Made by a program: the position numbers and the translations under genes. Of a stretch of 64,000 nucleotides of DNA, positions 1-7,627 are shown in pieces (position 1 is the first letter of the stretch; every line of letters starts with the position of its first letter). This DNA is from Alcaligenaceae bacterium (lineage in GTDB: Bacteria > Pseudomonadota > Gammaproteobacteria > Burkholderiales > Burkholderiaceae_B), in contig JACCEN010000014.1 of the NCBI GenBank assembly GCA_013416435.1, positions 1-64,000 on the forward strand. Direction: 5' to 3'. The notes below the pieces were generated by a model. That model was given only the letters and a program-made list of their open reading frames with translations, did no database searches and was not told the DNA's origin.

Positions 1-246
1 TTCCTTGCGCGCGGGCAAACGTGCCGCTGCGATCATGAGCCTGATTCAGTCAGCCAAGCTCAATGGCTTGAATCCGTACGCCTATCTGCGCGATGTGCTC
101 GAGCGCTTGCCGACGCATCCGGATAACCGGATCGATGATCTATTGCCGCACAACTGGACGGCGCCTGTGACCTTCGAAACTGGCCCCGCTTCTCAAAAAA
201 ATTCCATCTGAAGTGGGTGGGGGGATGTAGTTCCCCAAACGCTTAC
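1..246 (+). mobile_element. Right end of an IS66-family insertion sequence (partial)
   Basis: The stretch holds the 3' end of an IS66-type transposase gene followed by a short non-coding end. Read on the minus strand the outer boundary is GTAAGCGTTTGGGGAACTAC (246 to 227), which starts with the GTAA typical of IS66-family terminal inverted repeats. Immediately outside lies the disrupted aldehyde dehydrogenase gene. IS66 elements normally duplicate 8 bases, so CTAGTGAC at 247-254 is the predicted target duplication. The left end lies outside the window, so this cannot be confirmed here. Confidence 0.8.
2..211 (+). CDS. tnpC: IS66-family transposase, C-terminal end (partial)
   Basis: The frame is open from base 2 and gives about 69 residues ending in a TGA at 209-211. 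The text AAAIMSLIQSAKLNGLNPY followed by AYLRDVLERLPTHP and DDLLPHNW is the conserved C-terminal segment of the large IS66 transposase. The protein is normally about 500 residues, so most of it lies left of the window. The last residues after the DDLLPHNW block are not conserved in the family as I know it. Family assignment is firm; whether the element is intact cannot be judged. Confidence 0.85.
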   Translation, partial: SLRAGKRAAAIMSLIQSAKLNGLNPYAYLRDVLERLPTHPDNRIDDLLPHNWTAPVTFETGPASQKNSI

Positions 247-659
247 CTAGTGACTTCAATACGCGCGCCCGGTTTAACTGAGTCTAATATCTGGCCGCTG
301 GCACGCAGCGTTTCACTTGCGTAATAGTCGAAGATATCGACAGCTCGCTGCGCTTCAAGACGTGATTCTTTTATTGGTTTACCTTGTTCTTTTGCGATGA
401 GCAAGGCCATTTCTTCTTGAAGATGTTCAAGTTCGCGAGCTATACGGCTTAGGGCGCGGCCACGCTCAAAAGAATTAAGAACGGACCATTGACCAAATGC
501 CATGTGTGCCGCCGATACTGTGGCGTCGACCGCACTTGCATCGGCAAATAGGTAACGCCCTACACGATCGTTTAGAGCCGACGGGTTATGCGTTATCACT
601 GTGCTCCCATCGGACGTCCATTGATCGCCGATCAGGCTGGAGGAGCTGAAAACTGTCAT
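243..659 (-). pseudogene. Aldehyde dehydrogenase, N-terminal fragment cut by the IS66 insertion
   Basis: The 138 residues match the first quarter of an NAD(P)-dependent aldehyde dehydrogenase: AFGQWSVLNSFERGRALSRI, then the helix with AKEQGKPIKES and FDYYASETLR, ending at ARIEVTR just before the usual PVGVV-ITPWNFP nucleotide-binding segment. The family is usually about 480 residues, so the Rossmann core and catalytic Cys and Glu are missing. The TAA stop is supplied by the GTAA terminus of the IS. The start ATG overlaps the stop of the upstream ThDP decarboxylase (ATGA at 656-659), so the two were translationally coupled. The likely original role was to oxidise the aldehyde released by that decarboxylase. 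The fragment is almost certainly inactive. Confidence 0.88.
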
Positions 660-2314
660 GCGACTTCCTTGTGCATTTGATAGGGATGGTACATAGGCAA
701 AGCACCGATACTGTTCATATCGACCTCTATCAAACGCAACCCCTTTAGCGAAGCAGCTTCGACAACAGCCTGCTCGAAGTCCTGCACGTTTTTTACCATC
801 CGGAAATGCATGCCGGCTAGTTCTGCAATTCCTTCAAAGCCTGGCCCCATCAGCTCGTCATAATTGTGTCGTCCGTCACATACGATATTCTGAATTCCTC
901 GTATGGCGCCATAACCTTGGTCATTCATGACGATGATCAGAAGGTTCAGCTTGGCCTGAACAGCGGTCCAAAGCTCCGACATATTGAAATAGAATCCTCC
1001 ATCACCCGTCATCAAAACTACTGAACGCGTGTTGGCGCCGGCTGCTGCGCCAATACCCAATTGCAAACCCTGCCCAATACCCGCGCTGACGGGATAGATA
1101 TTTTGTACCCTGTCGGTTAACGGAAATAACTTGTGACCCCACACGCTGTTGCTCATGGTGATGTCTCGTACCCAGACCGCATCTTGCGGAACCGACCGAC
1201 GCAACACCCGAGGAAAGTCCTTGTACGGCCCCAGAGTTGCTAGGTGGTGCTCTGCCGATGCTGCTTTAGCTTGGGCTAGGTCGTCGGCGAATGTCGGAGC
1301 AATCTCCATTTTGCCGCATACGGCGTCCGCCAGCTTAGTGAGTACTTCGTTGCTGTCTCCAAGCACGAATAGGTTGTTGGCATAGCCGCGACCATCCGCG
1401 TCAGGGTCGATATCTATGCGGACAATATTGTCTGGAAGCGGCACTGTCTGGTTGTCCGTCTCTTGACCGCGCAATCTGGAACCGACCACCAACATCAAGT
1501 CCGTCGTGCGATAAAGGGCTTGGATATCCGGCAATCCCGCACCATTCAAAGCGCCGAGATTAGCGGGATGGGCATCAGAGACGATGCCTCGTCCCGCCCA
1601 ACTTGTCACTATTCCAAAGCCCGCTTCCATTAGCCTCAGCAAAGGCTCTTTGGCCGACTTGGCGCCCGAGCCCACCCAAATCATGGGTCGCCGGGCTGAT
1701 CTAGTAATGGAAACAAGGGCTTCCATAGCAGTATGATCAACCAGTTCCACCTGCTGAGACGATACTAGTAGTTCAGAAGCATCTTTTGATGGGGTGACTG
1801 TCGCTGACTGTATATCGATGGGTATTTCAAGGCTGACTGGACCCGTAGGTGCCGACAAAGCAGTCTGGATGGCTTGACGTATGACGCGCAGCGCATCTGC
1901 CGGGTCGTTAATACAAAATACCGCCTTACTTACTGAACCCAGCATCTGAGCCTGAGTGGGCATGTCGTGTACAGCACCAACGTTCTTGCACATGTACTTG
2001 GTTGGTGACCGGCCTGTAATATGCAGCAGAGGAGTGCCGGAAAACAGAGCCTCTGCCAAACCCGGCACAGCGTTAGCCGCGCCAGGCCCGGTGCTGCTGA
2101 CCACTACACCAAGCTTATTGGTTGCACGGCTACAACCGTCAGCCATATGCGCGGCACCTGTTTCGCCGCGAGTCATGACCATCTCTATTGACTTGGCATC
2201 TGCGATAGCATCCATAATCGGCATATTGTGTACTGATACAACACCGAATACGGTGCTTATTTCGTTCGCCTGCAGAACATCAACAAGGAGCCGTCCAACA
2301 GTATATTTTTTCAT
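656..2314 (-). CDS. Thiamine-diphosphate-dependent 2-oxo acid decarboxylase / acetolactate synthase-like enzyme
   Basis: This 552-residue protein has the three-domain layout of the acetolactate synthase / benzoylformate decarboxylase superfamily. The N-terminal pyrimidine-binding domain carries the conserved glutamate in TRGETGAAHMADG. The C-terminal domain has the ThDP/Mg motif GDGGFYFNMSELWTAVQAKL followed by NDQGYG. It lies in an operon with an aldehyde dehydrogenase (4-base overlap, now disrupted) and a Bug-type receptor 3 bases upstream. This suggests non-oxidative decarboxylation of a 2-oxo acid followed by oxidation of the aldehyde. The substrate cannot be read from the sequence. With the dehydrogenase broken, flux through this step may now end in the aldehyde or use another dehydrogenase. 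Confidence 0.82.
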   Translation of the reverse strand: MKKYTVGRLLVDVLQANEISTVFGVVSVHNMPIMDAIADAKSIEMVMTRGETGAAHMADGCSRATNKLGVVVSSTGPGAANAVPGLAEALFSGTPLLHITGRSPTKYMCKNVGAVHDMPTQAQMLGSVSKAVFCINDPADALRVIRQAIQTALSAPTGPVSLEIPIDIQSATVTPSKDASELLVSSQQVELVDHTAMEALVSITRSARRPMIWVGSGAKSAKEPLLRLMEAGFGIVTSWAGRGIVSDAHPANLGALNGAGLPDIQALYRTTDLMLVVGSRLRGQETDNQTVPLPDNIVRIDIDPDADGRGYANNLFVLGDSNEVLTKLADAVCGKMEIAPTFADDLAQAKAASAEHHLATLGPYKDFPRVLRRSVPQDAVWVRDITMSNSVWGHKLFPLTDRVQNIYPVSAGIGQGLQLGIGAAAGANTRSVVLMTGDGGFYFNMSELWTAVQAKLNLLIIVMNDQGYGAIRGIQNIVCDGRHNYDELMGPGFEGIAELAGMHFRMVKNVQDFEQAVVEAASLKGLRLIEVDMNSIGALPMYHPYQMHKEVA

Positions 2315-2317
2315 GAC

Positions 2318-3292
2318 CTACTCAACCTTGATGCCGGCGTTTTTTACAACGTCACGGACTAATGCCAGATCTGACTCGACTCGCTCAACCATGGCGGAGG
2401 GATCCGTTTTGGGTATGCTGTAACCCCAGTCGAGCACCTGCTTTTGGAACTCCGGGCTCTCTATAATCTTTTTGTTTGCTGCGCTTAATTTCTGCGCAAT
2501 GTCGTCCGGTATACCCCTGGGCCCCATCACGCCGAACCACCCGTTGAACTCCGCAGTAGGAAATCCAGCCTCTGCAATGGTTGGTACAGAGGGAAAAACT
2601 GGATTAGGTTCAGCCGAAGTTATTGCCAGAGGCCGGACTTTTCCGCCTGCCACGTGGTTTCGGGCCGTGGTCGTAATGTCAAACATAAAATCAATGCGCC
2701 CACCAATCAGATCGGTCATCGCCGGAGCATTACCCGTATAAGGAATGTGCAGCATTTCTACTCCCGCCCTATAGGCCAGCAACTCACCGCCCAAGTGGTT
2801 CGACCCGCCAACGCCCGAGGACCCAAAAGTTACTTCGCCTGGCTTCTTTTTCGCCTGTTCGATTATTTCTCCGACCGATTGATAATGCGAGTCCTTGTTC
2901 ACCAGCAGCACGTTGGTGTAGTTCGTCACCAGCCCTATGTACGTAAAGCTTTTCACCGGATCAAAACTTGTTTTTTGCAATGCGGGCGTAATGGTGAATG
3001 TGCCGCTCGAGGCCATTAGAAGCGTGTACCCATCCGGCTTGGCGTTGGCAACATACTGGGCGCCAATGACGCCGTTGGCACCTGCTTTATTCTCCACAAC
3101 GACCGACTGTCCCATTAGCGAAGATAATTGCTGTGCATAGGCTCGTGACACTATATCTACCGAGCCCCCTGCTGGAAATGGAACCACCAACTGCAAGGCT
3201 TTGGCTGGATATGCGGCCTGACTAGCAACAGCACCTCCCGACAATACGCAAGCAAACACAAAACTCGACAACTGATTCAATCGTTTCTTCAT
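2318..3292 (-). CDS. Bug-family tripartite tricarboxylate transporter substrate receptor
   Basis: The 324-residue periplasmic binding protein has a Sec signal peptide (KKR, then a hydrophobic stretch ending VASQA before AYPAKAL). It shows the Bug/TctC hallmarks: PAKALQLVVPFPAGGSVD near the mature N-terminus and VENKAGANGVIGAQ. The start at 3292 is chosen because GGAGA lies just upstream and the signal peptide begins there; a 39-residue longer reading has no signal-like content. Bug proteins bind carboxylates (TctC binds citrate) and hand them to TctAB-type permeases, or act as sensors. No TctA or TctB gene is visible, so this is an orphan receptor. It is grouped with the ThDP enzyme downstream, probably recognising the same substrate. 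Confidence 0.88.
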   Translation of the reverse strand: MKKRLNQLSSFVFACVLSGGAVASQAAYPAKALQLVVPFPAGGSVDIVSRAYAQQLSSLMGQSVVVENKAGANGVIGAQYVANAKPDGYTLLMASSGTFTITPALQKTSFDPVKSFTYIGLVTNYTNVLLVNKDSHYQSVGEIIEQAKKKPGEVTFGSSGVGGSNHLGGELLAYRAGVEMLHIPYTGNAPAMTDLIGGRIDFMFDITTTARNHVAGGKVRPLAITSAEPNPVFPSVPTIAEAGFPTAEFNGWFGVMGPRGIPDDIAQKLSAANKKIIESPEFQKQVLDWGYSIPKTDPSAMVERVESDLALVRDVVKNAGIKVE

Positions 3293-3408
3293 CTGTAGTT
3301 CTCCAACCATATGAAAACAGTGCCTACCATACATAGACACACTATTAATAGAATTTTTAAAATCTAACAGTGCTACGTCTGCAGCTTCAGTGGGCAACGG
3401 TCGGCCCA

Positions 3409-4194
3409 TTAAGGGGATTTCTGCTTCGCCTTGATGAATTCGCCCATGTATTTCTGCGGCTCGCCGGTATTGAACGCCTGCGCAAACTCGCGCACGCCAT
3501 TCAAGATGGAAGTTTCAAGCGGCTCGTTCTCCCACTCGCGCAGCAGTCTCTTCTGCTGAGCCAAGGCAGCCGGACCGAGGTCCGTCATCATTCGCGCAAC
3601 TCGCGTAACCTCTTCGTCCAGATCGGCCAACGGCACGACTCTGTCGAGCAATCCCCAGCTCAAGGCCTTGTCGGCGTCGACAATCTCGCCTGTCAGCAGC
3701 ATCCAGTTGGAGCGCGCCGTGCCGATCAGCCGGGGAAGCAAGGCGGCCTGTATGATGGACGGAATACCTACCTTGACCTCGGGCATGCCCATTTTGGCTG
3801 CATCCGCAGCGATACGGAAATCGCAGGCCAACGCGAACTCCATGCCGCCGCCCAGGCACCAACCCGGAATGCGCGCGATCACCGGCTTGGGAAGCAGGCG
3901 CACCGCATCGGATAGCTTGCGCAAGCCGTCGATGAAGGCTTCGGCGCGCTGCATGTCGAAGTGCGCCATTTCCTTGATGTCGGCGCCAGCGATGAATGCC
4001 CGATCACCCTCTCCCCGTATGACCAACACGCGAATATCTTCGCGATCGGCAACATGAGCCAGCGCGTCGGTCAGCGCCCGGATGACTGGTGTGCCCAGAA
4101 TATTAAGTTTGCCGGCATTTTTGATGCACAGTGTCCCGATGCCGCTGCTATCCACCGACAGGCCGGCAGGATCAGACCAAGTAGTTGTACTCAT
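3409..4194 (-). CDS. Enoyl-CoA hydratase/isomerase family protein
   Basis: This 261-residue crotonase-fold protein has the oxyanion-hole segments RAFIAGADIKEM and IPGWCLGGGMEFALACDFRIAA and the family ending with a C-terminal helix. In true hydratases two glutamates follow the second motif; here the region reads AAKMGMPEVKVGIPS, with one Glu in the usual place, so hydratase activity is plausible but isomerase or hydrolase activity cannot be excluded. It starts 8 bases after the CaiB-type CoA-transferase, with GAGGTCGACA as ribosome site. The two probably act in sequence on a CoA thioester. It lies 116 bases upstream of the Bug receptor gene. Confidence 0.85.
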   Translation of the reverse strand: MSTTTWSDPAGLSVDSSGIGTLCIKNAGKLNILGTPVIRALTDALAHVADREDIRVLVIRGEGDRAFIAGADIKEMAHFDMQRAEAFIDGLRKLSDAVRLLPKPVIARIPGWCLGGGMEFALACDFRIAADAAKMGMPEVKVGIPSIIQAALLPRLIGTARSNWMLLTGEIVDADKALSWGLLDRVVPLADLDEEVTRVARMMTDLGPAALAQQKRLLREWENEPLETSILNGVREFAQAFNTGEPQKYMGEFIKAKQKSP

Positions 4195-4202
4195 TGTCGA
4201 CC

Positions 4203-5441
4203 TCAGAGTTTTTTAAAGCCAATGGCATGGACCAAGCCGTGCGATCTTCCATTGGCTTCTTCGATGATGTTCAAGCACCCAAGCACCGACTCCGTGTGCT
4301 CGCCCAGCAAAGGCGGAGCGGCAGGGTTCGTGCTGTCTTCTCGGTTTCCGGCCAACATGGGATTTTTGACCAGGTTGATTTCACCCAGCTTGGGATGGGT
4401 GGTTTTTTGAAGCATTTGGCGGTGCAGCACTTGTTCGTCTTGAAAAACCTCTTCGAGCGAATTGACCGAACCCCAGGATATGCCCAGCGTATCGAGCGCT
4501 TCGGTCCAGTATCGACGTGGCTTCGTTTCCAATACCTCACTCAAAATGCCGCGCAATACAGGCAGGTTGTTGATCCGGGCACTGTTCGTCTTGAATCGCT
4601 CGTCCTGTGCCAGTTCCGGCCGACCGCAAAAATCGCAAAAGCGCTCAAATTGCGTGTCGTTGCCAATCGCCAGGATGAAAAACCCATCGCTGGCGCGAAA
4701 GACCTCGTAGGGGGCCAAGTTCGGATGGGCATTGCCCGTACGTTGCGGGCTTGCGCCCGACACGAGGAAGTTGGCTGCCTGGTTGGCATTCATGGCGACG
4801 GCCACATCGAGCAGCGCCAAGTCCAGCCACGCGCCCTGCCCTGTTTGCGTGCGTTGGAACAAAGCAGCCAGGACAGCGGATGTGGCGTACATGCCTGTCG
4901 TGATGTCCACCACGGCAACACCGGTGCGCAAGGGACCGGCACCCGGTTCGCCGTCAGCCGGGCCCGTGTAGCTCATTAGCCCGCCCAATCCCTGGAAAAT
5001 ATAGTCATAGCCGGGGCGATGCGCCTTCGGGCCGGTTTGACCATAGCCCGTAATCGATGCGTAGACCAGCCTTGGGTTCACAGCTTTGACGCTATCGTAA
5101 TCCAGTCCGTACTTCTTCAGTGTGCCGACACGATAGTTCTCGACCAACACGTCTGCTTCACGTATAAGCGCCAGCAACCGCTGCCTGTCGGCTTCTTGGG
5201 TAAAGTCCAGCGCAACCGACTTCTTGCCTCGATTGCAGCACGTAAAGTAAGCGGACAAGGTGTCGCCGTCGGCCGACTCCAGGTAAGGCGGCCCCCAGCC
5301 GCGAGTATCGTCACCGCTGCCAGGCTTTTCAATCTTGATGACTTCCGCACCCAGATCGGCAAGGTTCTGTGTGCACCATGGGCCCGCCAATATGCGCGAT
5401 AAATCAACGACTTTTACGCCCTTCAATGCTGCATTCAACAT
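4203..5441 (-). CDS. CaiB/BaiF-type (class III) CoA-transferase
   Basis: The 412-residue protein begins LKGVKVVDLSRILAGPWCTQNLADLGAEVIKIEKPG, the signature of the formyl-CoA transferase / CaiB family. It also has the DLALLDVAVAMNANQAANF stretch and the C-terminal PLLGEHTESVL block. These enzymes move CoA between carboxylic acids through an aspartyl-CoA intermediate. The catalytic Asp is the one in LDLALLDVAVA or a neighbour; I cannot place it with certainty. It is followed at 8 bases by the enoyl-CoA hydratase. A second paralogue lies at 7628-8827, so the region probably activates one acid and transfers CoA from a later intermediate. Confidence 0.9.
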   Translation of the reverse strand: MLNAALKGVKVVDLSRILAGPWCTQNLADLGAEVIKIEKPGSGDDTRGWGPPYLESADGDTLSAYFTCCNRGKKSVALDFTQEADRQRLLALIREADVLVENYRVGTLKKYGLDYDSVKAVNPRLVYASITGYGQTGPKAHRPGYDYIFQGLGGLMSYTGPADGEPGAGPLRTGVAVVDITTGMYATSAVLAALFQRTQTGQGAWLDLALLDVAVAMNANQAANFLVSGASPQRTGNAHPNLAPYEVFRASDGFFILAIGNDTQFERFCDFCGRPELAQDERFKTNSARINNLPVLRGILSEVLETKPRRYWTEALDTLGISWGSVNSLEEVFQDEQVLHRQMLQKTTHPKLGEINLVKNPMLAGNREDSTNPAAPPLLGEHTESVLGCLNIIEEANGRSHGLVHAIGFKKL

Positions 5442-5570
5442 GTACTCGCCCTAGTCCACATAACCCGTGAGAGTCTAAGACGGAAGCAAATGTGTATCCA
5501 GTTGAAGTTTTTGATGGCAGCGTTCGAAATTATTCAAGACGCTTTAAGTGGCAAGGCGGACGACCGCTCG

Positions 5571-6002
5571 TCAAGAGCGGCGCCGCACCGCGGAAAACAC
5601 GGCATGGGCGCGAAAGACGAGTCGATCGCCCACGGTGCCCATGCAGGCCAGGAAGAGCATCCGATTACCCTTTCGATCAATCCGGCTACGTACTTCCAGC
5701 CAGTCTCCAGCGCGAATACTGGCTAGATAATCCACCGCAAGATTTACCGTGGCTACCGGGCCGCCCAGCGCATGCGATGCCTGGTAGCCCATGGCGTTGT
5801 CGGCGAGTGTGGCTGCGACGCCGCCATGCACGATCTCTTGATGATTCAAATGGTGTTCTTGCACGAAGAGACCGACAGTGATGTTGTGATCGCCCTCCTT
5901 GTGCGCATACATTGGCCCTAACAGCGCCATAAACGGGCTGATCGCGGGGTACGGCTCGAACCCGGGCGGGGGGAAGTGTCGTGTGTAACTGGTCTCTTCC
6001 AT
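5571..6002 (-). CDS. PaaI-type hotdog thioesterase
   Basis: This 143-residue single hotdog domain has the helix motif HGGVAATLADNAMGYQASHA (about residues 58-77) preceded by NHQEIVHGG, typical of PaaI/4-hydroxybenzoyl-CoA thioesterase-like proteins. The Asp after the HGG motif (LADNAMG) is the usual catalytic position. It would hydrolyse acyl-CoA, either releasing CoA from dead-end esters or completing the pathway. The in-frame TAA 15 bases upstream fixes ATG 6002 as the only start; the nearest purine-rich site (GAGGAG) is unusually far, about 14 bases. The 5442-5570 gap downstream holds nothing I recognise. Confidence 0.83.
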   Translation of the reverse strand: MEETSYTRHFPPPGFEPYPAISPFMALLGPMYAHKEGDHNITVGLFVQEHHLNHQEIVHGGVAATLADNAMGYQASHALGGPVATVNLAVDYLASIRAGDWLEVRSRIDRKGNRMLFLACMGTVGDRLVFRAHAVFSAVRRRS

Positions 6003-6056
6003 GAAAAAGCGTTTTACTCCTCAACGTGCGTACGCCATCGTGCCTAATTTTGCCGC

Positions 6057-6114
6057 CCGCCGGCGGCCATGGGGCTAGGTCCCGTACGGGGTCTGACCCC
6101 ATGGCCGCCGGCGG
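6057..6114. repeat. Diverged member of the GGGGTC..GACCCC palindrome family inside an 18-base inverted repeat
   Basis: Outer arms CCGCCGGCGGCCATGGGG (6057-6074) and CCCCATGGCCGCCGGCGG (6097-6114) are perfect complements. They enclose a copy of the dispersed palindrome whose left half is mutated (four differences) and whose right half GGGGTCTGACCCC is intact. The whole is a 58-base hairpin-forming element between the 3' end of the Bug gene (stop at 6132) and the thioesterase start. There is no T-tract, so intrinsic termination is doubtful. Confidence 0.8.
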
Positions 6115-6131
6115 CCTGATGCGCTCGCTGA

Positions 6132-7103
6132 TTAGTTCGGCTGCAGGCCGGAAAACTTTACCACTTCCTGGATCTTGGGCTTGTCGGTTGCCAGGCTCGC
6201 AGCAAAGCCAGCCGCATCAGCGTACCTAACATAAAGTCCCGCGGCGGCGAGGCGAGATGCAACGTCTGGGTTCTTGGCTACTTCACCGATACCGGCCTCG
6301 AGCGTCTGCACGATGGCTGTCGGCGTGCCAGGAGGCACGAAGGCACCGACCCACACCGCGCCAACGATGTCCCGATAGCCCAACTCTGCCAACGTGGGTA
6401 CGTCGGGCAGCAGCGCCACACGTTCCGAAACGCCGATCGCGATCGGCCTGAGTCTTCCGTTCTCGGTGAAAGGATAAACAGTCGTGATGGTGTCGAAGGA
6501 CACGTCCACATTTCCTGCAACCACGTCGGACAGGGAACGACTGCTACCCGTATAGGGAACGTGGAGCACATCAATGCCGGTCGCCTGTTTGAGCGATTCC
6601 ATCGCAAGGTGGGAAGTCGTGCCGACCCCCGGCGTTGCGTAACTCAGCTTGCCAGGATTGGCGCGTGCTTGATTGATGAAGTCTTCCAGGCTTTTGATAC
6701 TGCTGTCGCCCCTCACAGCCAATACGAGCGGGATGTCTCCCAAGAGCGCAACGGGCTGCAAGTCGTTGGGATTGTAGGGCAGATCTTTTTTGACGAACTG
6801 GTTGGTGATCACAGCACCCGTATTCGCAAAGGAAACGGTATATCCGTCCGCCGGTTGCCGCAGCAGGTAAGAAAGCGCCAGGCCGCCCCCTGCTCCAGGT
6901 TTGTTTTCAACGACCAGAGGCTGTCCGAGGCGCTCCGCCAGTTTTTCCGAAACGATGCGAGCGATGATGTCGGTTGCCTGCCCCGCTGGAAATCCCACAA
7001 CTATTCTGACTGCTTTTTCTGGATAGCCTGCAGGCGTCTGCGCGCTGATATGCAGTGGGAGGAGCGCGATGGCGCTTGCCACGATGAAATCACGACGATT
7101 CAT
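6132..7103 (-). CDS. Bug-family substrate receptor with a twin-arginine-like signal
   Basis: The 323-residue protein starts MNRRDFIVASAIALLPLHIS, a short signal with an RR pair that resembles a Tat motif, then TPAGYPEKAVRIVVGFPAGQATDIIARIV and VENKPGAGGGLAL, the Bug/TctC core. AAGGAAG sits just before the ATG. It follows the MaoC gene by 15 bases and is the third gene of a 7628-8827 CoA-transferase, MaoC, Bug run. No membrane components of a tripartite tricarboxylate transporter are present. The ligand is presumably the carboxylate handled by the neighbouring CoA enzymes. The Tat reading is tentative, since many Bug proteins use Sec. Confidence 0.88.
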   Translation of the reverse strand: MNRRDFIVASAIALLPLHISAQTPAGYPEKAVRIVVGFPAGQATDIIARIVSEKLAERLGQPLVVENKPGAGGGLALSYLLRQPADGYTVSFANTGAVITNQFVKKDLPYNPNDLQPVALLGDIPLVLAVRGDSSIKSLEDFINQARANPGKLSYATPGVGTTSHLAMESLKQATGIDVLHVPYTGSSRSLSDVVAGNVDVSFDTITTVYPFTENGRLRPIAIGVSERVALLPDVPTLAELGYRDIVGAVWVGAFVPPGTPTAIVQTLEAGIGEVAKNPDVASRLAAAGLYVRYADAAGFAASLATDKPKIQEVVKFSGLQPN

Positions 7104-7118
7104 ATGTCTTCCTTAAAG

Positions 7119-7580
7119 TTAAAATTGTTTGCTAGGGTGGCGCTTGATCAGATACTTTTGGATGCCTTCCATAACAAGCTCTTCGCGCTGGTTATGGATG
7201 GTCGAAGCAAGCGTCACGACGCCGGTGCTGCGACCACAATCGAGCTGGGAAATCTTCAGATGCGGGTAAAGCGTATCGCCGACATACACGGGCTTCAGGA
7301 AGCGGCTGGATTGTTCAATGAATCCTTTCATTGAATCTTCCACATAGTGCGGAAACCACCCTGCTCCTGCGGCGCTTTGAATCAGAATCTGAAAGCCGTG
7401 AGCCCCCAGGTTCGGCATGCCGTGCTTGCGGCAATACTCCACATCGTAGTGACTAGGGTGGTTGTCGGCACTCGCCAGTTGGAAGGCTGCGAAAAGCGCG
7501 TCCGTCATCGTGCGCGACGGAATCGGGAAGTCCTCCCCGATTGTGAAATCATCAAAGTAATACTGTTTGAAATGCGACAT
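7119..7580 (-). CDS. MaoC-like (R)-hydratase / hotdog dehydratase
   Basis: This 153-residue MaoC-domain protein carries the hydratase-type motif SADNHPSHYDVEYCRKHGMPNL, where the Asp and His (D40 and H44 region) correspond to the catalytic pair of R-specific enoyl-CoA hydratases. The block RFLKPVYVGDTLYPHLKIS is also typical. It could hydrate or dehydrate an acyl-CoA made by the CoA-transferase 47 bases upstream. Similar single-domain proteins include mesaconyl-CoA hydratases, which also cluster with CaiB-type transferases, so a branched C4/C5 dicarboxylate pathway is one possibility; this is inference only. Confidence 0.85.
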   Translation of the reverse strand: MSHFKQYYFDDFTIGEDFPIPSRTMTDALFAAFQLASADNHPSHYDVEYCRKHGMPNLGAHGFQILIQSAAGAGWFPHYVEDSMKGFIEQSSRFLKPVYVGDTLYPHLKISQLDCGRSTGVVTLASTIHNQREELVMEGIQKYLIKRHPSKQF

Positions 7581-7627
7581 TTGTCTTCTCTAGGTCAAAA
7601 AATGAATGGATTGAAGTGTGAATGGGC

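Noticed and set aside
2642-3140. Small plus-strand open frames opposite the first Bug gene as candidate small proteins
   Set aside because: They are short, lack ribosome sites and lie wholly opposite a confident gene.
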